A stretch of 64,000 bases of DNA from Rhodococcus sp. 14-2483-1-2 (GTDB lineage: Bacteria > Actinomycetota > Actinomycetes > Mycobacteriales > Mycobacteriaceae). The notes under the pieces are model-generated. The model saw only the letters and a program-made list of their open reading frames with translations, was not told the origin of the DNA and searched no databases. A program made the translations under genes and the position numbers. Each line of letters opens with the position of its first letter. The stretch's first letter is position 1. Where the stretch lies: positions 62,001-126,000 of the forward strand of contig NZ_NPFW01000023.1 in NCBI RefSeq assembly GCF_002259405.1, in the 5' to 3' direction. This document shows positions 54,205-63,284 of the stretch, in pieces.

Positions 54205-54995
54205 GGTCGCCCTCCGCGTCGGTTGAAGTATGTCTCGATGTCGTACCAGGCCAACAGCGAACCACCATCGACGTCGAGAGCCTCCCCGGTGATCATCACC
54301 GATCCCGGTGAGCTCAGGAACAAGACCGCCTCAGCGATGTCTGACGGTAGGGCGAGGCGACCTAGCGGCACCGAGGCTTTTCGCGCTGCGACCACTTCCG
54401 GGTCGAGATCGGCCATTAGTGGCGTCTCGGTGGGACCCGGACACACCGCATTGACCCTGACTTGATCGACGGCTGCCTCGAATGCCAGGTGCCGTGTCAG
54501 GCCGAGGACTCCCGCTTTCGCGGCGGTGTATGCAACTCCCCCGTTGTAACTGATTCGTTTGGCTGCTATCGAAGCGATCGTGACGACCGCGCCGCCGCCC
54601 ACCTGGCGCATGACAGGCAGCACGGCGCGGCTGGCCAGGAATGTTCCGGTGAGGTTCGTGGCGAGTACGCGGTTCCAAGTGTCCAAAGACAGCCGTTCCG
54701 CGATGTCGGAGTCGGCGATGCCTGCTGCATTGACCAGGGTGTCGATGCGGCCCCATCGGCTCGTGATGTCGGCGATCCCTGAGAGTACGGAGCGTTCGTC
54801 TGTTACATCGAAATGCACTGCTGTTGCGCGAGAGCCTGTCGGATCGAGGGTACGGGCCACCGCGGCAGCGGACTCGATGTCGATGTCGGCGATCGCCACT
54901 CGATCACCGCGAGCTGAAAGGGCGTGGGCGACGGCTGCCCCGATGCCACTTCCGCCGCCGGTGACCACCGCCACCGCGGCGTCAGTGGTGTTCAT
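54201..54995 (-). CDS. Short-chain dehydrogenase/reductase (SDR 2)
   Basis: 264 residues. TGGGSGIG is at 12-19, NAAG at 89-92, catalytic Tyr156/Lys160 in VAYTAAKAG, and the typical PG(P)TETPLM segment follows. Close to 3-oxoacyl-ACP reductase-like and cyclohexanol/aryl-alcohol dehydrogenases. Overlaps the serine hydrolase stop and the cyclase start by 4 bases each. Confidence 0.9.
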   Translation of the reverse strand: MNTTDAAVAVVTGGGSGIGAAVAHALSARGDRVAIADIDIESAAAVARTLDPTGSRATAVHFDVTDERSVLSGIADITSRWGRIDTLVNAAGIADSDIAERLSLDTWNRVLATNLTGTFLASRAVLPVMRQVGGGAVVTIASIAAKRISYNGGVAYTAAKAGVLGLTRHLAFEAAVDQVRVNAVCPGPTETPLMADLDPEVVAARKASVPLGRLALPSDIAEAVLFLSSPGSVMITGEALDVDGGSLLAWYDIETYFNRRGGRP

Positions 54996-56194
54996 GCGAG
55001 ATCCCGTCGAAGTGCCGCTACCAGCGATCCGGCCCGGGGCCCGTTCTCAGGGCGGGTGTGGACGCGATTCATTGCGTAGCCGAAACCGATTTCTCCTTCG
55101 GTGTCTCCGAAGCCAAGCGAGCCACCGATACCGTGGTGACCGAAGGCCGTCGCGCTGCCCCCGTATGTCACGGTGGGGAGGGAATCGAGAAGAAAGCCGA
55201 GGGCCTGGTGGTAGCGACGGCCCAGTACTTCCTCGACGAGGTTGTGCTGTTCGGTGATGGCTCGATCGCGGGTGGCGGCGGTGGTGAGTCGGGCCGAGGC
55301 AAATGCGGAGTAGATTGCCGCGGTTCCGAGTGCTGTGCCGTGGCCGTTCCCCGATGGGCATTCACCGGTGCGCCAGCCGACGGTGTTCTGGAAAGCGGTG
55401 TCGTCGGTGCTCCCGCTCCAGGAATCGGCGAAGAAGCCGGGCGGGATATCGCTGACGCGAGGGAAAACGCCGTCTGGCAACAGCCATTGTGCTGTCCGTC
55501 GCGCTTCGCTCAGTGGGATACCGAGATGGAAGTCGGCGCCCAGGGGGCCCGCGATCTCTTCTTCGAGGAAGCGACCCATCGTGCGGCCGTCAGTTCGGCG
55601 AACTAGTTCGTTGAGCAGGTAGCCCTGTGTCAGCACGTGGTAACCGGCTCGGGTTCCCGGTGGCCACGACGTTGGAATGGCGGCAAGTACCGCCACCATT
55701 CGTTCGTGAGAATATATGTCGCCGGGACTTGCTCCGACGGCACCGGGAAGGCCGGCTGTCATGTCCAGGACATGCCGTACGAGTACATCGTGCTTGCCTT
55801 CGGCAGCGAACTCAGGCCAGTAGGCGGCTACAGGTTGATCAAGATCGAGCAAACCGCGATCGACGAGTACATGGATGCAGATCGCGGCGATGCCCTTCGT
55901 GACCGACATTTGGTTGACAGCCGTTGCGAACTCCCACTGGCGAGTGCGTCCAGGATCCTGCCAACCGCCGACCAGTTCGACGACTGTCCGCCCGCCGATG
56001 ACAACGCCCACCGTCGAACCGACTTCAGGCTCCTCGGCCCCGTTGTCGTAGAGCGCGAGAAACGCGTCACGGGTCTGTTTGAAAGCTGGGTCGTACCAAC
56101 CCCGCACGGGTGCCCCGTCGATGTGTGTTGAGATCCATTCGAGGTCACCGCCGGTCGCGGCGGGCAGTTTGACGGACAGTTGTTCGAGTTCCAT
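54992..56194 (-). CDS. Serine hydrolase, beta-lactamase/esterase family
   Basis: 400 residues with the class C beta-lactamase fold. The nucleophile motif SVTK is at S97-K100, the second Tyr in AGYHVLTQG, and HHGIGGS takes the place of the KTG box. No signal peptide, so a cytoplasmic esterase or amidase acting on a small ester is likely. First gene of the eight-gene leftward operon; ATG 56194 has AAAGGAG 7 bases upstream. Confidence 0.88.
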   Translation of the reverse strand: MELEQLSVKLPAATGGDLEWISTHIDGAPVRGWYDPAFKQTRDAFLALYDNGAEEPEVGSTVGVVIGGRTVVELVGGWQDPGRTRQWEFATAVNQMSVTKGIAAICIHVLVDRGLLDLDQPVAAYWPEFAAEGKHDVLVRHVLDMTAGLPGAVGASPGDIYSHERMVAVLAAIPTSWPPGTRAGYHVLTQGYLLNELVRRTDGRTMGRFLEEEIAGPLGADFHLGIPLSEARRTAQWLLPDGVFPRVSDIPPGFFADSWSGSTDDTAFQNTVGWRTGECPSGNGHGTALGTAAIYSAFASARLTTAATRDRAITEQHNLVEEVLGRRYHQALGFLLDSLPTVTYGGSATAFGHHGIGGSLGFGDTEGEIGFGYAMNRVHTRPENGPRAGSLVAALRRDLA

Positions 56195-56263
56195 GCTTCT
56201 CCTTTCGGTGCTGTTGCCCGTGTGCTCGGACACAACACCGGTTCTCGTTCACTTTGCACGCTA

Positions 56264-56310
56264 ACATAGCTAGAAGCTAGGTCCTAGCTTTTGGCAAAAG
56301 AGGTGCTAGC
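56264..56310. promoter_or_regulatory. GntR operator region 1 (CTAG dyads)
   Basis: Between the divergent serine-hydrolase and GntR starts. It contains the perfect dyad AAGCTAGG-T-CCTAGCTT (56274-56290) and a half-site AGGTGCTAGC (56301-56310). The same AGGTGCT half-site recurs at 58634-58654 and 62241-62254. Confidence 0.68.
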
Positions 56311-56339
56311 TTTGATCAATCGACTCTATTGGAGGAACC

Positions 56340-57029
56340 GTGTCCAACCCGATGCAAGCGGTCGAAGACGAATCAAGCCTCACGGTGTCTCGGCACCGGC
56401 CGATCAGAGATCAGGTGGCCGACAATCTGCGGTCCGCGATTGTCAATATGCGTTTCACGCCGGGGCAGAGACTTGTGGAGCAGGAGCTGTGCGAGCTGAC
56501 CGGAGCTTCCCGCGCATCGTTGCGGCAGGCACTTCGCGTACTGGAGGCCGAGGGCTTGATCGAAACCAAAAACGGGCTTGGCACCACCGTCGCCGTTCCT
56601 ACCCGGGACCAAATCAAGGAGCTGTACGTGGTGCGCAGCCACCTCGAAGGGCTCGCGGTGCGATTGGCCACCGAACAGGCCGGAACCGAGACCGATCGCC
56701 GACTCACCGCCTGTCTAGCAGCAATGGAGGGTGCCCTACGCGCCGATGAACTCAACACAACTCTCCTCAAGGCGAAAGACGACTTTTACCGAATAGTGTT
56801 CGAGACCATTCGCAACACCACCCTCGAGCAGTACCTCGGCATGATCCACCGCCGCATTCCGCAGATGCGCGCAACGTCGATTCGTCGAGAAGGGCGCGGT
56901 GCGCAGGCGTACGCCGAGATGTGCGAGGTGGTCGACTCGATGCTTGCCCGTGATTCCGCTCGCGCTGAGCACTTCATCACGCTGCACGTCGACAACGCTG
57001 GCCGTGCAGCTCTGGGCGATGTTCCCTGA
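56340..57029 (+). CDS. GntR-family regulator, FadR/FCD type
   Basis: 229 residues. The winged HTH at about 18-85 (IRDQVADNLRSAIVNMRFTP, CELTGASRASLRQALRVLEA) is followed by an all-helical FCD ligand domain with likely metal/ligand residues (DDFYRIVFETIRN, HFITLHVDNAGRAAL). GTG 56340 has GGAGGA 3 bases upstream. Best candidate to bind the CTAG operators at three promoters in 56-62 kb, its own included. Confidence 0.9.
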   Translation: MSNPMQAVEDESSLTVSRHRPIRDQVADNLRSAIVNMRFTPGQRLVEQELCELTGASRASLRQALRVLEAEGLIETKNGLGTTVAVPTRDQIKELYVVRSHLEGLAVRLATEQAGTETDRRLTACLAAMEGALRADELNTTLLKAKDDFYRIVFETIRNTTLEQYLGMIHRRIPQMRATSIRREGRGAQAYAEMCEVVDSMLARDSARAEHFITLHVDNAGRAALGDVP

Positions 57030-57085
57030 ACGCGCCTCGATGATCGAGGGCGGCGAAGAAAGGATCGACATCGCCGAGCTTGCCG

Positions 57086-58606
57086 TCATCCTGCTGGCTG
57101 CATCAGTCGCAAGCTTGGCATGATGTATCCGGGCGGCGCGTAGATTCCCGCGATCGCGGGAGAGGAGAAGTAGTAGAACGTCTCCTCCTCGACAGGCACG
57201 AACCAAGCCTGCTCCTGCACGATTCGTGTGATGTTCTGAAACGATTGCTGCCGCTGGACTGCCTCCTGCGCGACGGCTTGTTCCCAGAGTTCCACGACGC
57301 GGTCGATTGAGTTCGCAAATGGATTTCGTCCTCCGTCGGGAAACGTCGTCGCTTGTATATCGACGGCTGCAGACTGCGATGTCGCGCGTCCTAGAATCAT
57401 CGGCAAGTTTCCAGCCACCAGAGCATTGACGTACTCCTGAAGCGGGAGGGTCTCGATTCCCAGTTCGATTCCCACCTCCGCAAAGTATGCGGCGACCGCG
57501 CTTGCCACGTCGGCAAGGTCGGGAGTTGCAGTCAATGTGAGAGCAAGGCCGTCGGCGTATCCCGCAGCGGCGAGCAACGAGCGAGCCTTGTCCGGATCGA
57601 AACCGTAGACTCCCTCGAGGCGCGAATCGTATGCTTCGGTCTGCGAGCTGTACGGGACGCTCGTCGGGCGACCGGGTAGGACCGACGAGGCGATCGCCTC
57701 ACGATCGATCGCAAAGTTCATGGCCTGACGCACCCGAAGGTCACCCAATGCGGGATTCGTCGTACCCGCAGAGTCCAGAACGGCCAGAAGCAAAGGGACG
57801 CCGGGTAGTTCATTGACCGTGAGGTCTGACGCTATTGCAGTTTCTACGTTTTCTGCTACCCCCCACACGAGGTCGAGCTGACCCGCTTGAAGTGCATTGA
57901 ACGAAGCTTGACGGTCCGCCTGAATGTCGATGACGAGTGACTCGAAACCGACGGTATCGGCATTCCAGTAGTCGGGGTTTTTCTGGAAGGCGTAACGGAC
58001 GTCGGTCGTGGATTGAGACGCGTCCAGCGTGTAGGGGCCAATGCCCGCCGGCGCTCCGACGAGAATCGAGGGATCGGCGATGGCTGCTGGACTGACCATC
58101 AAACCCGGTGCCTGACTGAGCAGACGCTCCAAGTCCGGCTGTGGCGTATCCAGAGTGAAGCTCACGCCGAGGTCGCCATCGGTTTCGATCCCGGTGATCG
58201 ACGCCAACCTAGGTGCAAACCTATTGGAGGAGCTCTGGAAGCGCTCGATGTTTGCTTTGACGACATCGGCGTCGAGTTCCGCCCCGTCGGCAAATTTCAC
58301 ATTCGGCCGCACCGAGAGATTGAACTTCAAAGGGCCCTCCCATCCCCAACTTTCCGCTAGGCCCGGTACGTAACCCTCGGTACCTGATTGAAGGAGGCTG
58401 TCGTACGCGGCCTCCTCCAGCACGGTGTAACCGTCCCACGTCCATCCCACCGGATCCCACCCGCCCAATGGGCCGACGGTGATTGCAACGCGAAGTTCAC
58501 CGTCGGCCGATCGACCGGACGCGCCCCCACACGCGGTGAGACCCGCGAGCATCACGATCGCAGCTGTACCCGCGATTGCTCTGACCAAATTTGTCATCGA
58601 TTCCAT
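57086..58606 (-). CDS. Peptide/nickel-type ABC transporter substrate-binding lipoprotein
   Basis: 506-residue SBP_bac_5 family protein. Lipobox LTAC follows a hydrophobic leader (AIAGTAAIVMLAGLTAC). Typical segments are GLAESWGWEGPLKFNLSVRP, NPDYWNADTVGFESLVID, and RQAMNFAIDREAIASSVLPG. This class carries oligopeptides, but also glycosides and small aromatic or polyol compounds. It pairs with the permeases at 62343-64000, which share the operator. ATG 58606 chosen; 58597 is equally possible. Confidence 0.9.
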   Translation of the reverse strand: MESMTNLVRAIAGTAAIVMLAGLTACGGASGRSADGELRVAITVGPLGGWDPVGWTWDGYTVLEEAAYDSLLQSGTEGYVPGLAESWGWEGPLKFNLSVRPNVKFADGAELDADVVKANIERFQSSSNRFAPRLASITGIETDGDLGVSFTLDTPQPDLERLLSQAPGLMVSPAAIADPSILVGAPAGIGPYTLDASQSTTDVRYAFQKNPDYWNADTVGFESLVIDIQADRQASFNALQAGQLDLVWGVAENVETAIASDLTVNELPGVPLLLAVLDSAGTTNPALGDLRVRQAMNFAIDREAIASSVLPGRPTSVPYSSQTEAYDSRLEGVYGFDPDKARSLLAAAGYADGLALTLTATPDLADVASAVAAYFAEVGIELGIETLPLQEYVNALVAGNLPMILGRATSQSAAVDIQATTFPDGGRNPFANSIDRVVELWEQAVAQEAVQRQQSFQNITRIVQEQAWFVPVEEETFYYFSSPAIAGIYAPPGYIMPSLRLMQPAG

Positions 58607-58631
58607 CCCAACGTAGCGCGGAACCAGAACG

Positions 58632-58654
58632 CTAGCACCTAGCACCTAGGTGCT
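58632..58654. promoter_or_regulatory. GntR operator region 2 (CTAG dyads)
   Basis: Two tandem half-sites AGCACCT (58634-58640, 58641-58647) abut an inverted AGGTGCT (58648-58654), giving the perfect palindrome AGCACCTAGGTGCT. The 20 bases 58632-58651 are identical, in opposite orientation, to 62237-62256. It lies between the divergent binding-protein and CoA-transferase genes. Confidence 0.75.
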
Positions 58655-58725
58655 GCTACAGTAATTTCACGGGCCGGGACGTCGGACGTCTTCGCCTCGC
58701 TGGCGAGAGCCCGGAGGGGAGAAAA

Positions 58726-59931
58726 ATGGACTCACTGTTGCGCGGTTTGAAGGTTCTGGATCTGACCCAATACTTGTCGGGACCGTTCGGGACACAGATC
58801 CTCGGTGACCTCGGCGCGGAAGTGTTCAAGGTGGAACCGCCCGTGGGAGATCTGTCACGGACAGTTCCTCCATACGAGGTGGCCGGCGTGAGCACTTACT
58901 ACCTGGCTGTGAATCGAAACAAACTGGGTATGGTTCTCGATCTGAAGACCGAAGCAGGACGCGAAGCCATCCACAGCCTCGTCCCGCACGTCGACGTCGT
59001 GGTCGAGAATTTTCGGCCGGGGATTGCTGACCGGCTCGGCGTAGGTTGGGACGAGCTGCGCGCGCTCAATCCGCAGCTTGTGATGTGCTCGGTGAGTGGT
59101 TTTGGGCAAACCGGTCCGCTTCGCGATCTGCCAGCTTTCGACATGGTCGTACAGGGACTGGCCGGCGTCATGAGCCTCACAGGACACCCCGGCGAGCGGC
59201 CCGCTCGCACCGGAGTACCGATCGGCGACCTCGCAGCCGGCATGTACGGCGCGATCGGCCTGCTCGCCGGGGTTGTCAACGCGCGCACCACCGGTGTCGG
59301 CTCCCATGTCGATGTTGCAATGCTCGATTCCCAGATAGCAATGCTGTCCTACCTCGCCAGCGGCTACCTCGCGTCCGGCGAGATACCCGGGCGGCAGGGA
59401 TCGGCGCATCAGAGCGTTCCCACGTACCGCACCTTTACCTGCGCCGACGGTGTAGATGTTGTGGTAACAGCGAACACCGATGGCATGTGGGTCAGTCTGT
59501 GCCTCGCCCTCGACCTAGGTGACATGGCAGCCGACCCACGGTTCGACACCCACGCGCAGCGGCTCGCGAATCGATCGACGCTTGAGCCGTTACTGGAGAA
59601 AGCCTTCGCGGGTATTCCCTCGAAAACGATCGTCGAGCGTCTTCTGGGCCGCGTCCCCGTCGCTCCGATAAACGACGTTGCGCATGCATTGGAAGATCCG
59701 CAGGCCGTTCATCGCGGCATGGTCGTAGACCTCGTCAGTGATGACGGCACCGTGGCCCGAAGCGTGGGCAACCCAGTCAAGGTCGGGGGGATCACCGATC
59801 CGGTTGCTTACCCTCCGGGACTCGGCGAACATACCGAGGACATCTTGCATCGCATCGCCGGGCTGGGCGCTGAGCGCATCCGCGAGCTCGCACAGGCGGG
59901 AGCTTTCGGGAAGGTGACGACAGATGTCTGA
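58726..59931 (+). CDS. CaiB/BaiF-type (class III) CoA-transferase
   Basis: 401 residues that move CoA between carboxylic acids. The start LLRGLKVLDLTQYLSGPFGT, the VVVENFRPGIADRLG segment and catalytic Asp139 in PAFDMVVQG are all present. It would activate the acid made in this pathway, perhaps an aryl-beta-keto acid, for cleavage by the next enzyme. ATG follows GGAGGGGAG; it overlaps the amidohydrolase start by 8 bases. Confidence 0.92.
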   Translation: MDSLLRGLKVLDLTQYLSGPFGTQILGDLGAEVFKVEPPVGDLSRTVPPYEVAGVSTYYLAVNRNKLGMVLDLKTEAGREAIHSLVPHVDVVVENFRPGIADRLGVGWDELRALNPQLVMCSVSGFGQTGPLRDLPAFDMVVQGLAGVMSLTGHPGERPARTGVPIGDLAAGMYGAIGLLAGVVNARTTGVGSHVDVAMLDSQIAMLSYLASGYLASGEIPGRQGSAHQSVPTYRTFTCADGVDVVVTANTDGMWVSLCLALDLGDMAADPRFDTHAQRLANRSTLEPLLEKAFAGIPSKTIVERLLGRVPVAPINDVAHALEDPQAVHRGMVVDLVSDDGTVARSVGNPVKVGGITDPVAYPPGLGEHTEDILHRIAGLGAERIRELAQAGAFGKVTTDV

Positions 59932-60793
59932 AATCGACTTGAACGCTATTGAAGCCATCGATGTGCACGTGCACGTACTGGCAGGCAGAGACGGCATTCC
60001 TCCTGTGTCTCGATTGAACAAGGATCAGAACCGTCGTTGGGAGTCATCGACCCGGATGACGGTCGATGCACTTGCCGCGCAATACCGCATGTGGAACATG
60101 GCTGCGGTCGTGTTTTCGGTCGATACTGAGGCACTGACGGGCGAGACACCTCTGGACAATCTCGAGATCATCGAGGACGCGCAGCGCCACGCGGATGTCC
60201 TGATTCCTTTCGCCAGCATCGATCCAGCACGCGGCCAGGCGGCTGTACGGTCCGCACGCTCGGCGATCGCGGCTGGGGCGAAAGGGTTCAAGTTTCATCC
60301 GAGCCTTCAATGCTTCTACCCGAACGACCGCGCCGCGTACCCGTTGTACGATGCGATCGCCGAGGCAGGACTGCCGAGCGTATTCCATTCCGGTCAAACC
60401 GGAGCCGGACGCACTCTGCCAGGTGGGGGTGGTGTGCGATTGAAGTACTCGCAGCCGTTGCATCTGGACGATGTGGCGGCAGACTTTCCGGATATGCCGA
60501 TCATCATCGCGCATCCGTCGTTTCCCTGGCAGCAGGAGGCGCTTGCAGTGGCGCATCACAAGGAAAAGGTCTTCATCGACCTTTCTGGTTGGTCGCCGAA
60601 GTATTTCCCCGAGCAGCTCGTTCACTATGCGAACTCGCTGCTGAAGGACAAGGTACTTTTCGGCTCCGACTTCCCAGTGCTCACCCCACACCGCTGGATC
60701 TCGGATTACGACCAACGCGGCTTCAAACCCGAACTACGGCAGCGACATCTCAAGGACAATGCGGCTCGGTTACTGGGTATCGGGTCACCGTAG
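59924..60793 (+). CDS. Amidohydrolase_2-family metal-dependent hydrolase
   Basis: 289 residues. The metal HxH is in IDVHVHV (H15, H17), with further ligands in VFHSGQTG, IIAHPSFPW and FGSDFPV. The family includes decarboxylases (ACMSD, gamma-resorcylate) and the Rhodococcus enzyme that hydrolyses 4-hydroxyphenyl-beta-ketoacyl-CoA (retro-Claisen type). The coupled CoA-transferase makes the second reading attractive, but this is inference. It ends at a strong terminator. Confidence 0.82.
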   Translation: MSEIDLNAIEAIDVHVHVLAGRDGIPPVSRLNKDQNRRWESSTRMTVDALAAQYRMWNMAAVVFSVDTEALTGETPLDNLEIIEDAQRHADVLIPFASIDPARGQAAVRSARSAIAAGAKGFKFHPSLQCFYPNDRAAYPLYDAIAEAGLPSVFHSGQTGAGRTLPGGGGVRLKYSQPLHLDDVAADFPDMPIIIAHPSFPWQQEALAVAHHKEKVFIDLSGWSPKYFPEQLVHYANSLLKDKVLFGSDFPVLTPHRWISDYDQRGFKPELRQRHLKDNAARLLGIGSP

Positions 60794-60798
60794 TTCTG

Positions 60799-60844
60799 GC
60801 ACGGATGAGGGGTTCTGCGGTGGCGAAGAACCCCTCATCCGTGC
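60799..60844. terminator. Bidirectional terminator between amidohydrolase and LigM-like gene
   Basis: A perfect 18-bp stem: GCACGGATGAGGGGTTCT at 60799-60816 and its complement at 60827-60844, with a 10-base loop. It lies 6 bases after the amidohydrolase stop and 10 bases from the convergent stop. Confidence 0.85.
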
Positions 60845-60853
60845 TAGGTAAGG

Positions 60854-62143
60854 TCAGATCGCTTGGTGCAGATCCAGGTGGTTGCTGTTGTTTTTGTAGG
60901 GTGCCGGAGCCACTGTGGCGCGGATACGCTTTTCGGGATCACCGGGGTTTCCCCACGCCACTGTTACTTCCGTACCAATCTCGGACTGCGCCAGATCGAT
61001 TGGACACAGAGACATCATACGGCGGTACCAGTACGAATATCCGCGAGAAGTGCTGACACCCACCGTGCGGCCGTCGATCTCGACCCTGTCTGCCCACATG
61101 AAGCCCTTCTGGTCACGTGGCATATCCATGAAGGTGTAGTTGTCCTCTCCCGGACGCAGAAGCGACGCGTAGACGTCGGCTACGTCTTCTCCATTCCACA
61201 CAAGCGTGCGCAGTACACGTCGCGGCGTGGACTTCTCGGTGTACACCGCTTTCTCTCCAAGGAATCCGGAGCCGAGAACGACCTTTCCCCAACCGAGTTC
61301 GACTGGGCTGCGGTAGTACTCACTGATCTCTTCACCACGGAAGCTTCCCGCCACATAGGATGGGAGTGTGTTCGGGGGCATCGATGAGAGAAAGAAATCG
61401 AGGTATTCCTCGGTCTCGGGCTCGAAGATTGCAGGGATGTAGTCGGTAGCGATGGTCGGGTACGAGGCCTCGAGGTGGTTGATCAGTGCGACCCGTCCTC
61501 CCAGCTTGCGAATGCCGAATTCCTGTCCAGCATCGACAACCGCGTCGTAGATGTCTTGGCGAATCGAGGATGGTCCCTGCAGTTCGAATCCGACCTCGCC
61601 CGCCATGCCTTGGCGGAGCGCGTGAATGGTGTGGCCCGCGATCGTAATCGGAGCCACGCGCATGTACTTCGTCGCCAGGTATCCCTGCGACGGGTCGAGT
61701 TTTTGCAGCACTTTGACAGCATTCGGCCCTGAGACCTGGTAGATGAACCAGTCATCTTGCTCGACCGTCACGCGCAGCCCGGCACGCTCGGACTGAAAGC
61801 GCATCCAGAAACCGCCGCGACCGTGCAGCATGAACTCCTCGTCACCGAAGCGGGTCAGAATGCCCTCGTGAATGACCCTCCCATGCTGATCGGTGTGGAT
61901 GACGTGCTTGGACTGACCGATATCGAAACGGGTGAAGTCGTTGACGGAGTATTTCGCGAACAGCGCGAGCACATCGGGTCCGCGGAACCAGTGCTGCCAC
62001 AGAAACGACCAGTCGCCGATGTAACACGTCTGCTTCCACGAAACATTCTCATCCAGCCACGAGGTGTACTCCTGTTGGCCGAATCGACTCCAGGCGTATA
62101 CCTCTGGGCCCGTGCGCATTGTGTCGACGGTGAACTTCGACAT
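60854..62143 (-). CDS. LigM/DesA-like tetrahydrofolate-dependent O-demethylase
   Basis: 429-residue GcvT-fold aminomethyltransferase-family protein. Segments IYQVSGPNAVKVLQKLDPSQ, LRQGMAGEVGFELQGPSSIR, RTLVWNGEDVADVYASLL and SRGYSYWYRRMMSL match those of the vanillate/syringate demethylases LigM and DesA, which pass the methyl of a methoxyaromatic to tetrahydrofolate. ATG 62143 follows GAGAGGA. Its promoter carries the same operator as the operon with folD/folP, which would regenerate or enlarge the folate pool. The true substrate is unknown; DMSP- or glycine-type demethylases are more distant relatives. Confidence 0.85.
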   Translation of the reverse strand: MSKFTVDTMRTGPEVYAWSRFGQQEYTSWLDENVSWKQTCYIGDWSFLWQHWFRGPDVLALFAKYSVNDFTRFDIGQSKHVIHTDQHGRVIHEGILTRFGDEEFMLHGRGGFWMRFQSERAGLRVTVEQDDWFIYQVSGPNAVKVLQKLDPSQGYLATKYMRVAPITIAGHTIHALRQGMAGEVGFELQGPSSIRQDIYDAVVDAGQEFGIRKLGGRVALINHLEASYPTIATDYIPAIFEPETEEYLDFFLSSMPPNTLPSYVAGSFRGEEISEYYRSPVELGWGKVVLGSGFLGEKAVYTEKSTPRRVLRTLVWNGEDVADVYASLLRPGEDNYTFMDMPRDQKGFMWADRVEIDGRTVGVSTSRGYSYWYRRMMSLCPIDLAQSEIGTEVTVAWGNPGDPEKRIRATVAPAPYKNNSNHLDLHQAI

Positions 62144-62236
62144 TCGAGATCCTCTCTTTGGCGTCCGGTGCGCAAACTGCGTTCGACCGGCGGCGTGCAC
62201 ACTGTCGGCCCGCCTTGCATCGAAACCCTACACGCA

Positions 62237-62256
62237 ACCTAGGTGCTAGGTGCTAG
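62237..62256. promoter_or_regulatory. GntR operator region 3 (CTAG dyads)
   Basis: Tandem AGGTGCT half-sites (62241-62247, 62248-62254) preceded by ACCT form ACCTAGGT. The 20-mer is the exact reverse complement of 58632-58651. It lies between the divergent LigM-like gene and the ABC permease operon. Confidence 0.75.
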
Positions 62257-62342
62257 GGTCGATCGTCAAGGCTGCGGTTGCCGGACCGGGCAATCCTTCG
62301 ACGACGAGAGGCTTCGATGTCAACCCCCACACGAGGACCACA

Positions 62343-63284
62343 ATGATCCGGGTCATCGCGCACCGGCTGTTCATCGCGGTGCCAATCTTGTTCATCGTGG
62401 CCAGCTTGACGTTTCTGCTGATTCAGTTCATTCCCGGCGACCCGGCGATCACTTTGCTCGGCCCAGATGCATCGGCGGCAGACTACGCGCGAGTTCGTAC
62501 TCAACTCGGTCTCGATCAACCGATATTCACCCAGTACACCGCTTGGCTCGCCGACGCCGTCAGAGGAGATTTCGGTGAATCGCTACAAGCTCGTCAACCC
62601 GTAGCGGGTCTGATCGCCGACCGTCTACCGATCACTGTTTCTCTGGCAGTGCTGTCGATCGCGGTTACCACTGTGGTCGGCGTCGGCCTCGGGACAGCCG
62701 CAGCCCTCGTGCGAGGTCGATGGGCCCGCACAATCCAGATAGTTACTGTTATCGGCGCGTCGATCCCGAGCTTTTGGCTCGCGATCGTCCTTGTCGGAGT
62801 GGTGAGTGTGGGGTGGGGTCTTCTCCCCGCCGCGGGATATGTTGCTCCCGAACGCTCGGTCTCAGGATGGGCTACATCGCTGGTACTTCCGGTCGCTGCA
62901 ATTGCCATCGCCGGAATCGCTGCCGTCGCGCGGCAAACGCGCGGTGCCGTCATCGACGTGCTCGGACGCGATTATGTTCGCACGATCCTTGCCACCGGCG
63001 CTTCTCCGGGCACGGTGTTGTTCAAGCACGTGCTCCGAAACGCCGCCATCCCGGTCACGACAACGCTTGGCTTTCAGTTCGTTCTGGTACTGAGTGGGGC
63101 AATAGTCATCGAACGCGTCTTCGCTCTCCCCGGAATCGGACAACTCATGATCTCGGCCATCGGCTCGCGAGACGTCGCGGTGGCTCAAGGAATAGTCGTT
63201 GTCACCGCCGGCCTGGTGGTCCTCGTGAATCTGGCTGTGGATCTTCTCAATGCACTTCTCAACCCCAAGATGAGGATCAGCTGA
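62343..63284 (+). CDS. ABC transporter permease (DppB/OppB type)
   Basis: 313-residue membrane subunit. It starts MIRVIAHRLFIAVPILFIVA, then FIPGDPA, and has the inner-loop ABC-contact motif near residues 215-240 (RDYVRTILATGASPGTVLFK). Six hydrophobic helices. Works with the SBP_bac_5 binding protein at 57086-58606. ATG 62343 has GAGGA upstream; the frame upstream of it crosses the operator and is rejected. Confidence 0.93.
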   Translation: MIRVIAHRLFIAVPILFIVASLTFLLIQFIPGDPAITLLGPDASAADYARVRTQLGLDQPIFTQYTAWLADAVRGDFGESLQARQPVAGLIADRLPITVSLAVLSIAVTTVVGVGLGTAAALVRGRWARTIQIVTVIGASIPSFWLAIVLVGVVSVGWGLLPAAGYVAPERSVSGWATSLVLPVAAIAIAGIAAVARQTRGAVIDVLGRDYVRTILATGASPGTVLFKHVLRNAAIPVTTTLGFQFVLVLSGAIVIERVFALPGIGQLMISAIGSRDVAVAQGIVVVTAGLVVLVNLAVDLLNALLNPKMRIS

